Assembly (NCBI GenBank): GCA_964371355.1 | Contig: CAYJMG010000001.1 | Coordinates: 248,001 to 312,000 of the forward strand | DNA length: 64,000 bases | Direction: 5' to 3' | Source of the DNA: JACRBR01 sp964371355 | Lineage (GTDB): Bacteria; Chloroflexota; Dehalococcoidia; DSTF01; JACRBR01 | Part shown: positions 1 through 6,956 of the stretch, piece after piece | Numbering within the stretch: the first letter of the stretch is position 1 | Layout of the letters: each line of letters starts with the position of its first letter | Position numbers and translations under genes: made by a program | Notes under the pieces: model-generated | Databases searched by the model: none | Seen by the model: only the letters and a program-made list of their open reading frames with translations | Told to the model about the DNA's origin: nothing

Positions 1-263
1 ATCGAGTTGATCATCCCGTCCATCGACGTGGCGGCTTGCGTGCGCGCCTCCGCGACGGACGGGGCCAGCGCATTGACACCCAGCGAGATGCTCGCGATGT
101 CGGGCTTCGCCGCGACTTTGCCCTGACCGGAGACGCTGATCCCCGTCGCCTGCTTGTCCGTGTTCTCGATGGTGGTGTTGGTGCTGCCGCAGGTGGCGGC
201 GACGAGCGACAGGAAGATCGCGCCGCTGACGCCCACAAGGATCAGCCATCTCTTGTTCTTCAT
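1..263 (-). CDS. SIMPL-domain (DUF541) secreted or lipoprotein, N-terminal part only
   Basis: Only the first 87 codons lie in the window; the gene runs off the left edge. The start ATG (261-263) overlaps the anti-sigma stop as TAATG and has a GGAGGAG-type ribosome site, so it is the third gene of the sigma/anti-sigma operon. Residues about 5-22 form a hydrophobic signal ending in a Cys (VAATCGS), suggesting an exported, possibly lipid-anchored protein. The stretch GISVSGQGKVAAKPDIASI followed by LGV is the typical opening of SIMPL/DUF541 (YggE-like) domains, whose biochemical role is poorly defined and often linked to envelope or oxidative stress. Family assignment rests on this N-terminus alone. 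Confidence 0.8.
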   Translation of the reverse strand, partial: MKNKRWLILVGVSGAIFLSLVAATCGSTNTTIENTDKQATGISVSGQGKVAAKPDIASISLGVNALAPSVAEARTQAATSMDGMINS

Positions 264-1297
264 TACGGTTCCTCTCTCCTCCTCGATCGCCAGGCCACGA
301 ACGTGCCCCCCGACACGACAGCGGCGATGGCGGCTGCTATTTCGACGATCAGGAAGGCCGTACGGTTCCCGTCGTCGCCCCCTTCGTTGTCGCTGGACAG
401 CGCCGTGACCTCGCCCGTGGGCGCGGAAGGCGCCGGTGCGGGCCCGTCCGGCCGCACAGCGGCGTCGCCCGCAAGAGGCGTGGCGTCCGCGCTGCCGTCA
501 GTCGTGCGTCCGTCATCTGTGAGCCCGTCGTCGGCGGGCAACGGCGCGTCCGGCGGCGGGAGCTCCTCGTCGCCGTCAGGCGGCGGGCCCGTGGGCGCGG
601 CCTCTGTAGCGGCCTCCGGTGCGGTGGCATCGGCCTCGTCCTCGCCGGGCCCTGGAGGCTCCGCCGCCGTATCCGCGGGGATTACCGCCTCGGGCGGCGT
701 CTGCGTGACGTCTGGCGTGGGCGCAGCCGCCAGCGGCGCCTGCGTCGACGCGTCGAAAGGCGCGGCGGCGGCGATCGACGTGCCGGTGTCCGGCGGCTGG
801 ATGCCGCCCGCGGGGCCTTCGGGGCCGGGCACGCCGGCGCCACCGTCCTTCGCGGACTCCTGCGAGAATGTTGCGTCGTCGAGAATCGTGCCGGTGCGTT
901 GGTCCGACTCCCGGCTTGCCAGCGACCCACCGCCGCCGCCGCGCGTCGCCAGGTCGGCGCCCAGCACGACCGCGAAGACGGCGAACGCCACGCCCGCCAG
1001 AGCCGGTGACCAGCGCAGCACCGGCGACGTAGGCGCGCGAGAGCCGGTGGGTACGTCAGCAGCAACATCGGAGGGCCGCAGACGGAACGACCGCGGGGCC
1101 TCCGCCATCGGCATCCGGCGGAGTACGGCCTGCGTGCGGCGCATCTCGTCCAGGACCGTGCGACAGGCCTCGCATGAGGCCACATGCGATGAAAGTGCGA
1201 CATCGCGGGCTGCGTCCAACCTCCCGTCGAGATGCGCGGACAGCGCCTCGATATCAGGCTGATGTCGCTTGCCAGGGAGGCGCAACAGTTTGATCAC
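263..1297 (-). CDS. Zinc-finger anti-sigma factor, membrane anchored
   Basis: 344-residue protein following the ECF sigma gene by 31 bp, with a GTG start preceded by GGGAG. The N-terminus carries a His-x3-Cys-x2-Cys motif (H38, C42, C45), the signature of zinc-binding anti-sigma (ZAS/RsrA-like) domains that hold ECF sigma factors inactive. A first hydrophobic segment (VLRWSPALAGVAFAVFAVV) lies near residues 93-115. A long Pro/Ala/Asp/Glu-rich linker follows, and a second membrane segment near the C-terminus is followed by a basic SRRREEP tail. Two membrane segments with a long, probably extracytoplasmic linker suggest signal sensing outside the membrane, but the signal cannot be read from the sequence. 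Confidence 0.88.
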   Translation of the reverse strand: MIKLLRLPGKRHQPDIEALSAHLDGRLDAARDVALSSHVASCEACRTVLDEMRRTQAVLRRMPMAEAPRSFRLRPSDVAADVPTGSRAPTSPVLRWSPALAGVAFAVFAVVLGADLATRGGGGGSLASRESDQRTGTILDDATFSQESAKDGGAGVPGPEGPAGGIQPPDTGTSIAAAAPFDASTQAPLAAAPTPDVTQTPPEAVIPADTAAEPPGPGEDEADATAPEAATEAAPTGPPPDGDEELPPPDAPLPADDGLTDDGRTTDGSADATPLAGDAAVRPDGPAPAPSAPTGEVTALSSDNEGGDDGNRTAFLIVEIAAAIAAVVSGGTFVAWRSRRREEP

Positions 1298-1328
1298 ACG
1301 ACGCTCCCGCCCGGGGCCGTACCCTTTC

Positions 1329-1961
1329 TCATGTCTCGACTCTCTGACGCTCCAGATTCGGTGATTGTTCCTTCATGGCACCCAGCTCCCGCCTCAGCTT
1401 TTCCCGCCCGCGGGCGATCCGCGACTTGACGGTGCCGATGGAGCAGCGCATGGCCTCCGCGATCTCCTCGTACGCGAACCCCTGGATATCGCACATCACA
1501 ACAGCCAGACGCTGCTCATCGGGCAGCTTCAGCAGCGCTCCCTGCACGATGGCCGCCTGCTCCGAGCGCAGCGCCTCGAGTTCGGGGCCGGCGGCGGGGT
1601 CGGGCGCGTCGAAGTGGTTGTCCGAGCCGGCCACGGGCGCATCGAGCGAGAGGGCCGGCCGCCGGCCACGGCGCCGCAGCTCGTCAGTGCATGCGTTGGC
1701 TGCGATCCGCATGAGCCAGGGCCGGAATGCGGCGCCCCGGAAGGTCCGCAGGCTGCGGTATGCCGAGAGAAATGCATCCTGGGCGGCATCCTCCGCGGCT
1801 TGCGGACTGCCGAGCATTCGTAGACAGAGATTGAACACCGCGCGCTGGTGCACTTCGACGAGCCCGTTGAAGCCCTCCAGATCGCCATCGAGTGCACGAC
1901 GGAGCAACGCGGCCTCGATGTTGGACTGGTCCGGAACGGCTTCGTTTTGTGACGCGTCCAT
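1329..1961 (-). CDS. ECF RNA polymerase sigma factor (SigE-like)
   Basis: 210-residue sigma-70 family protein with region 2 (about residues 25-95, including AEDAAQDAFLSAYR and FRPWLMRIAANACTDELRR) and region 4 (about 140-195, including LPDEQRLAVVMCDIQGFAYEEI and a helix-turn-helix with GTVKSRIARGR). Regions 1.1 and 3 are absent, as expected for ECF sigma factors. It is the first gene of an operon with the zinc-finger anti-sigma factor and the SIMPL-domain gene. The 55-bp gap to the divergent lepB must hold both promoters. Sigma plus adjacent ZAS anti-sigma strongly implies envelope-stress-type regulation; the regulon is unknown. Confidence 0.95.
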   Translation of the reverse strand: MDASQNEAVPDQSNIEAALLRRALDGDLEGFNGLVEVHQRAVFNLCLRMLGSPQAAEDAAQDAFLSAYRSLRTFRGAAFRPWLMRIAANACTDELRRRGRRPALSLDAPVAGSDNHFDAPDPAAGPELEALRSEQAAIVQGALLKLPDEQRLAVVMCDIQGFAYEEIAEAMRCSIGTVKSRIARGREKLRRELGAMKEQSPNLERQRVET

Positions 1962-2016
1962 GAATCGCGTGATTCTAACAGAGTGCAGGCAGGAGCCGTG
2001 CTAGACTAGGGAGCTT

Positions 2017-2946
2017 ATGTCCTACGATCCCGCCGGCCCCGGAGACACCCCAGGGCCGCCTTCCGAGCCGCCGCCGTTTCCGTCTAACCAGGCCAGCGGA
2101 CCAACTCCCGAACCGTGGACGCGGCCGCTTCCCGGCGCCTCTGCGCCCCAACCTTGGGACGCCGTGGATGCCCCCGGCCCGGGCGAGCCGTTTGCGCACG
2201 TGCCGGCCTCCCTGGAGCTAGACGTCTCGCCAGAGGACGTTGGCCTGGGGCCACGGGCCTACGACCGTACCATCTCGTACGAGCGGCTGGAGCAGCGGCG
2301 CCGTGGCGCGCGCGGGCGCAAGGTCGCGCGCGAGCTGGTCGAAACGGTCATCCTGGCACTGCTGATCTTCTTCGCCGTGCGCTCCGTCGTGCAGAACTTT
2401 CGCGTCGAGGGAGCAAGCATGGAGCCCTCCATGCACAATGACCAGTACCTGCTGGTGAACAAGGCCATCTACTACCGCATCGACATGGGGCGCCTGCACG
2501 ACGTCCTGCCCTTCCTGCCGGGCGGCGACGAGGGGGAACGGCACCTGTTCCGCGCACCCAATCGCGGCGACGTCGTCGTGTTCCGGTTCCCGCTGGACCC
2601 GGACCGCGACTTCATCAAGCGCGTCATCGGCGTGCCGGGTGACACGATCGAGGTCCGCGATGAGAAGGTGTACGTCAACGGCGTGGCGCTGACCGAGGAC
2701 TACGTACTGGCGACGCCGAACTACACCTACGGCCCGAAGGTCGTGCCGGACGCCATGTACTTCGTGCTGGGCGACAACCGGCGGAACAGCTTCGACTCGC
2801 ACGCCTGGGGCAGCAGTTGCAACCCCCAGCAGCAGTGCGACTTCGTGCCCGAGGAGAACATCATCGGCCAGGCGTGGATCACCTACTGGCCGTTCGACCA
2901 GTTGGGCCTCATCAACAACAAAGACATCAAGCTCTCAGCCCCCTGA
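2017..2946 (+). CDS. lepB: Signal peptidase I
   Basis: Membrane serine protease that removes signal peptides from exported proteins. The 309-residue protein has a long Pro-rich cytoplasmic N-terminus (about 100 residues), one membrane helix (about 106-124, VILALLIFFAVRSVV) and an extracytoplasmic catalytic domain. The catalytic Ser sits in GASMEPSM (about S134) and the general-base Lys in DFIKRVIGVPGD (about K201). The conserved GDNRRNSFDSHAWG box is also present. The ATG start has GGGAG a few bases upstream. The unusually long Pro/Ala-rich leader is the only departure from the typical bacterial enzyme. It is transcribed divergently from the ECF sigma gene. Confidence 0.96.
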   Translation: MSYDPAGPGDTPGPPSEPPPFPSNQASGPTPEPWTRPLPGASAPQPWDAVDAPGPGEPFAHVPASLELDVSPEDVGLGPRAYDRTISYERLEQRRRGARGRKVARELVETVILALLIFFAVRSVVQNFRVEGASMEPSMHNDQYLLVNKAIYYRIDMGRLHDVLPFLPGGDEGERHLFRAPNRGDVVVFRFPLDPDRDFIKRVIGVPGDTIEVRDEKVYVNGVALTEDYVLATPNYTYGPKVVPDAMYFVLGDNRRNSFDSHAWGSSCNPQQQCDFVPEENIIGQAWITYWPFDQLGLINNKDIKLSAP

Positions 2947-2965
2947 TCGCGACCAAGACCAAACA

Positions 2966-3018
2966 GTAGCCGCGGAGCTTCTCGCAGAGTCGCCGCAGGA
3001 GACAGCTCCGCCGCAGCG
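2966..3018. repeat. REP-A palindrome interrupted in its loop by a 23-bp modular insert
   Basis: Arms GTAGCCGCGGAGCTT (2966-2980) and AGCTCCGCCGCAGCG (3004-3018) are identical to an intact REP-A copy at 54385-54415. There the loop is one C. Here it is a 15-mer CTCGCAGAGTCGCCG (2981-2995), one C and a 7-mer AGGAGAC (2997-3003). The same insert module recurs in other REP loops at 46809 and 52640. Confidence 0.85.
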
Positions 3019-3146
3019 CCACGTCCCACGCCGGCCGCATCCGACAGCGCGACCCCCGCCCGACCCCCGTGCTTGCCCCATGCCGCCCCGTCCCGCAAGG
3101 TGTACCCCATCGGCCGCGCCCGGCGGCCCAGCGTAGGGGGTGACGC

Positions 3147-3962
3147 ATGTTCCAGCACCGTTTCCTTGCAGCCGCGATCGCGGCGCTCACACTCGCGGCG
3201 GCCGCGTGCGGCGGTGGCGGCGATGGCGATGGCGATGGCGATGATGAGAAGACCGCCGCCGCCTCGTCGACGGCTGCGCCCTCGGCGACAGCGGTGGAGC
3301 CGACGAAGGCCGTGACGCCGCGCGCCACACTCCCCCCGCGCGCCGCCGACGCGGACTACGACGAGGCCGCGGCTACGGCGCTCATCAACGCCACCCTGCT
3401 GCTCCCCGAGGACCTTGACGTGCTCGTGCCGTGGACCGTGCAGTCTGACGTGACGCAGGACAACGCCGCGTTCGCGGCGGCGCTTCCGGACCAGGCCGGT
3501 GACGTTGACACGTGCGGCCGCCTCCTTGGTCGCACCGTCACCCTGCAGCCCGAAGACATCCTCAACGCTTTCATCGGCGGCGAGACGCTGACGTTCTTCT
3601 CCCAGCTCACGGTGTACAAGAACGACGCGGGCGCGACGGCATGCGCGGAGCTGGCCGCCCGGCGGCTCGTGGCGCCGGGCGCGCTCGCTCGTTTGTTCAG
3701 CACCGTGTTCATCGACCCCGACGCCGTGGTCGTCACGCTCGTGGACTTCCCGGCCGTGGCCGACGGGTCGTTCTCCGCGACGCTGACCGGCCAGACGAAC
3801 GCGCAGGGAACCATCGTCGATATCACCATCCTCGTCGTTGCCTTCCGCAGTGGGAACGTGTCGGTGGCGGTCGGCTCCGTGCGGTCGGGCTCCGCACCGC
3901 CACAGGACGAGCTGAAGCAGTACGTGGACCTCGTCCTCGGACGGCTACAGGCGAACCAGTAG
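3147..3962 (+). CDS. Putative lipoprotein, unknown function
   Basis: 271 residues starting with a signal peptide whose lipobox is AAACGGGG (Cys about residue 21), followed by a Gly/Asp-rich and Ser/Ala/Thr-rich linker typical of surface-anchored lipoproteins. The mature part (about 70-271) has two Cys residues (DVDTCGRLLGR, ATACAELAARR) that could form a disulfide, and no motif I recognise. The sequence pattern (a DTCGRLLGR-type segment, then a fold with alternating beta strands) resembles a substrate- or sensor-binding domain but I cannot name it. The alpha/beta hydrolase gene starts 20 bp downstream on the same strand, so the two may be cotranscribed. Confidence 0.8.
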   Translation: MFQHRFLAAAIAALTLAAAACGGGGDGDGDGDDEKTAAASSTAAPSATAVEPTKAVTPRATLPPRAADADYDEAAATALINATLLLPEDLDVLVPWTVQSDVTQDNAAFAAALPDQAGDVDTCGRLLGRTVTLQPEDILNAFIGGETLTFFSQLTVYKNDAGATACAELAARRLVAPGALARLFSTVFIDPDAVVVTLVDFPAVADGSFSATLTGQTNAQGTIVDITILVVAFRSGNVSVAVGSVRSGSAPPQDELKQYVDLVLGRLQANQ

Positions 3963-3982
3963 GCTTCAGGCCGGGAGGCTCG

Positions 3983-4654
3983 ATGGGCGACGTTAGGCGA
4001 TCGGTTCCCGTCCCCGGCGCGGGCGCGGTCTCGACCCTGACCACCGGACCGTCCCGTCGTGGTCGCTGGACCTTCGTCTACGCCCCCGGCGCCGGCGCGA
4101 ACCTGCATGACCCCTTCGGTGCCTTCGCCGCTCGCGACCTGTCCGCCCGCGGCGTCACCGTCGTGCGATTCCAGTTTCCGTACATGGAGGCCGGCAAGAA
4201 GTCCCCCGACCGCCCACCGGTACTCGAGGCCGCCTGGCGCGCCGTCATCGAAGACGTGCGCGGCGAGATGAAACGCGGCGGACGCCTCTGCGTCGGTGGC
4301 CGCTCGATGGGTGGCCGCATCGCCTCCCATGTCGTCGCGCAGGGCGTCGACGTCGATGCGCTGGCGCTGCTCGCGTACCCGCTGCACCCGCCCGGCAAGC
4401 CCGATCAGCTCCGCGTCGAGCACCTGCCGCGTATCAAGACGCCCGCACTCTTCGTCTCCGGCACCCGGGATGCCTTCGGCTCGCCCCAGGAGCTGCGCAC
4501 GGCGGCGAAGAAAGTCCGGGGGGCGCGGTTGCACCTGCTGGAGAGCGCGGACCACGGGTTCGCCGTGCCGAAGTCGAGCGGCCGCGCGCGGGACGAGGTG
4601 TACGCAGAGGCGGTCGAAGCGCTCGTGGAGTGGCTGGCAAGGCTCGGAGGCTGA
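3983..4654 (+). CDS. Alpha/beta hydrolase, dienelactone-hydrolase/KANL3-Tex30 type
   Basis: 223-residue cytosolic hydrolase fold. The nucleophile elbow is GGRSMGG (about residues 105-111), the oxyanion region FVYAPGAGANLHDPF is near residues 30-45, an acid is likely in SGTRDAFG (D near 166), and the catalytic His lies in ESADHGFAV (near 191). The arrangement and length match small dienelactone hydrolase-related alpha/beta hydrolases of the KANL3/Tex30 group; substrates are unknown. The ATG at 3983 is preceded by GGGAGG. It lies 20 bp after the lipoprotein gene and 64 bp before ilvD on the same strand. Confidence 0.85.
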   Translation: MGDVRRSVPVPGAGAVSTLTTGPSRRGRWTFVYAPGAGANLHDPFGAFAARDLSARGVTVVRFQFPYMEAGKKSPDRPPVLEAAWRAVIEDVRGEMKRGGRLCVGGRSMGGRIASHVVAQGVDVDALALLAYPLHPPGKPDQLRVEHLPRIKTPALFVSGTRDAFGSPQELRTAAKKVRGARLHLLESADHGFAVPKSSGRARDEVYAEAVEALVEWLARLGG

Positions 4655-4718
4655 GCCGCGCACCGCCCGGATGTGCGGGCCGCGATCACTTGCTACGCTG
4701 ACCCTCACGGAGGGACAG

Positions 4719-6398
4719 ATGGCATTCGACCCCAAGCACAACTCGCGCACGATCACCGACGGGCCGACCCGGGCCGCCGCCCGCAGCTACTACTACAGCA
4801 TCGGCTTCACGAAGGAAGACATCGAGAAGCCGATCGTGGGCATCGCCAACACGTGGATCGGGACGATGCCCTGCAACTTCAACCTGCGGCTGCTGGCAGC
4901 GAAGGTGGCGGAGGGTGTGCGGAAGGCCGGCGGCACCCCCATGGAGTTCAACACCATCGCGATCAGCGACGGCATTACCATGGGCACGGAAGGGATGAAG
5001 ACCTCACTCATCTCGCGGGAAGTCATCGCAGACTCGATGGAGCTGTGCACCCGCGGGTACATGTTCGACGCCCTCGTGTGCCTGGTCGGCTGCGACAAGA
5101 CGATCCCCGCTGCCGCCATGGCCCTCGCGCGCCTCAACATTCCGGGCATCATCGTCTATGGAGGCACGATCCTCGCCGGCCGCTACAAGGGCCGCGACGT
5201 GAACATCCAGGACGTGTTCGAGGCCGTGGGCGCGAACGCGGCCGGCACCCTCTCCGATGAGGAACTCGACCAGCTCGAGCGCTCGGCCTGCCCCGGCCCC
5301 GGCGCCTGTGGTGGCCAGTTCACCGCCAACACCATGTCCCTCGCCATGGAGTTCCTCGGCCTCTCGCCCGTCGGCATGAACGGCATCCCTACCGTCGATC
5401 CACGCAAGGACGACGCGGGCGTGCGCGCCGGCGAGATGGTGATGGATGTCCTGCGCCGCAACGTGCGGCCGCTCGACATCCTCACCCGCCCCGCGTTCGA
5501 GAACGCCATCGCCGGTGTGGCCGCGACCGGCGGCTCGACGAACGCCGTGCTCCACCTGCTCGCCCTCGCCCGCGAGGCCAACGTCCCGCTCACCATCGAC
5601 GATTTCGACACCGTCAGCTCCCGCACACCCCTCATCGCCGACCTGCGGCCGGGCGGGCGCTACCTGGCGGCCGACCTGGACCGCGCGGGCGGGATGGAGC
5701 TCGTCGCAAAGCGGCTGGCAGATGCCGGCTACCTCGACGGCTCGCGCCCGACGCCCAGCGGGCGCACGCTGGCCGAGGAAGTGGCGCCGGCGCACGAAAC
5801 CGCGGGCCAGGACGTGGTCGTCACCATCGATGCACCCCTGAAGAAAACCGGCGGCCTCGTGATCCTCAAGGGCAACCTGGCGCCCGAGGGCTGCGTCATC
5901 AAGGTCGCCGGCCACGAGCGCCTGAATCACCGCGGCCCCGCCCGCGTCTACGACCGCGAGGAAGACGCCATGGCGGCCGTGACGGCGAAGCTCATCAAGG
6001 CCGGCGATGTGGTCGTCATCCGCTACGAAGGACCGAAGGGCGGCCCCGGCATGCGCGAGATGCTCGGCGTCACGTCCGCGCTCGTCGGCGAAGGGCTCGG
6101 CGAAACCGTCGCGCTGCTAACCGACGGCCGGTTCTCCGGCGCCACGCGCGGTCTCATGGCCGGCCACGTCGCGCCCGAGGCGTTCGTCGGTGGCCCGATC
6201 GCCGCCGTGCGCGAAGGCGACACGATCACCTTCGACATCCCGAACCGCCGCCTCGACGTGGAGCTGTCCGACGACGAGATCGCCGCGCGCCTGCGCGACT
6301 GGAAGGCGCCGCCTCCGCGCTACACCACCGGCGTCATGGCGAAGTACGCCGCCCTCGTGTCCAGCGCCAGCGAAGGCGCCATCACGCGGCCATCCTAG
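4719..6398 (+). CDS. ilvD: Dihydroxy-acid dehydratase
   Basis: 559-residue enzyme converting 2,3-dihydroxy-isovalerate or -methylvalerate to the 2-keto acid in valine, leucine and isoleucine synthesis. Iron-sulfur cluster cysteines are visible in GTMPCNFN, VGCDKTIP and GACGGQFTANTM, and the C-terminal DGRFSGATRG box is intact. Length is normal for IlvD. The open frame extends upstream to 4296, but that part is antisense-like noise over the hydrolase gene. The ATG at 4719 has a GGAGG (4709-4713) and begins the family-typical N-terminus. It is separated from the ilv/leu cluster at 26.5-35 kb, so it must be regulated independently. Confidence 0.97.
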   Translation: MAFDPKHNSRTITDGPTRAAARSYYYSIGFTKEDIEKPIVGIANTWIGTMPCNFNLRLLAAKVAEGVRKAGGTPMEFNTIAISDGITMGTEGMKTSLISREVIADSMELCTRGYMFDALVCLVGCDKTIPAAAMALARLNIPGIIVYGGTILAGRYKGRDVNIQDVFEAVGANAAGTLSDEELDQLERSACPGPGACGGQFTANTMSLAMEFLGLSPVGMNGIPTVDPRKDDAGVRAGEMVMDVLRRNVRPLDILTRPAFENAIAGVAATGGSTNAVLHLLALAREANVPLTIDDFDTVSSRTPLIADLRPGGRYLAADLDRAGGMELVAKRLADAGYLDGSRPTPSGRTLAEEVAPAHETAGQDVVVTIDAPLKKTGGLVILKGNLAPEGCVIKVAGHERLNHRGPARVYDREEDAMAAVTAKLIKAGDVVVIRYEGPKGGPGMREMLGVTSALVGEGLGETVALLTDGRFSGATRGLMAGHVAPEAFVGGPIAAVREGDTITFDIPNRRLDVELSDDEIAARLRDWKAPPPRYTTGVMAKYAALVSSASEGAITRPS

Positions 6399-6409
6399 CA
6401 GGGACTCGA

Positions 6410-6676
6410 TCAGGCCGAGGTCGCTCCACGCTTGGCGCGTCCCGCGTGATACAGGAACTCCGGCGCGAAGTCCGCTCCGTTGGGCCAGGTGAGTACACCC
6501 AGGTCCCGATCGATGGTGAAGCGCGCAAAGAACGCGGGGTCCTTCAGGGGCTCGAACACCTCGCCGTAAAGCTGGGACTCGAGGTCGATATCGCGGACCG
6601 AGCCATCGGCGAACGTCACCTCGATGACGTACGGGCGAACGAGATGGGCAGCGGTGACTCTCTCGTAGGTGGTCAT
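6410..6676 (-). CDS. DUF2442-domain protein
   Basis: 88-residue small protein with the features of DUF2442: an N-terminal segment YVIEVTFADGSVRDIDLES and a following LYGEVFEPLKDPAFFARFTID, then LTWPNGADFAPEFLY near the C-terminus. It starts 5 bp after the DUF4160 gene and ends 11 bp from the convergent ilvD stop. DUF4160 and DUF2442 genes are commonly found as neighbours and have been proposed to form a toxin-antitoxin-like pair; no activity is established. It is the last gene of the reverse operon headed by the PP2C-like protein. Confidence 0.88.
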   Translation of the reverse strand: MTTYERVTAAHLVRPYVIEVTFADGSVRDIDLESQLYGEVFEPLKDPAFFARFTIDRDLGVLTWPNGADFAPEFLYHAGRAKRGATSA

Positions 6677-6681
6677 TGCTC

Positions 6682-6942
6682 TTAGTGTAGCGGATCAATG
6701 GGCCGCAAGGGCTGGCGATCCCTCGCGAGCTGCCAGTCGTCCATCAGCTCGTCTCGATGTAGGTCGACCCACTCGCGCAGAAGTCGAAGAGCCCGAGCTG
6801 GCAACGAGCCCTTGAGGATCTCGAACTCACCAAAGGCGATCGATGCCTCATCGCCAGAATAGAACGCGTGGAAGTGAGGTACTCCGTGATCGTCGTAGTA
6901 CATAGCGACGACAATGCCATAGAACTCGCAGATCCGAGGCAC
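6682..6942 (-). CDS. DUF4160-domain protein
   Basis: 86 residues beginning MPRICEFYGIVVAMYYDDHG (the first residue is encoded by GTG at 6940-6942). The sequence continues with PHFHAFYSGDEASIAF, the hallmark of DUF4160, whose members usually start MPxIxxFYGIxIxMYYxDHxPPHFH. The frame is open further upstream, but only the GTG start reproduces the family N-terminus. It lies 14 bp after the stop of the propeller protein gene and 5 bp before the DUF2442 partner. Function is unknown; the His-rich PHFH segment is the most conserved part. Confidence 0.88.
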   Translation of the reverse strand: MPRICEFYGIVVAMYYDDHGVPHFHAFYSGDEASIAFGEFEILKGSLPARALRLLREWVDLHRDELMDDWQLARDRQPLRPIDPLH

Positions 6943-6956
6943 AACTTTGGTGCTTT

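Noticed and set aside
36..1262. Plus-strand frame of about 400 codons opposite the anti-sigma gene
   Set aside because: Ser/Gly/Ala-rich shadow produced by GC-rich codons of the minus-strand gene; no ribosome site or domain.
4296..4718. N-terminal extension of ilvD
   Set aside because: Arg/Ser-rich overlap of the hydrolase gene in another frame; the ATG at 4719 has a ribosome site and the family start.
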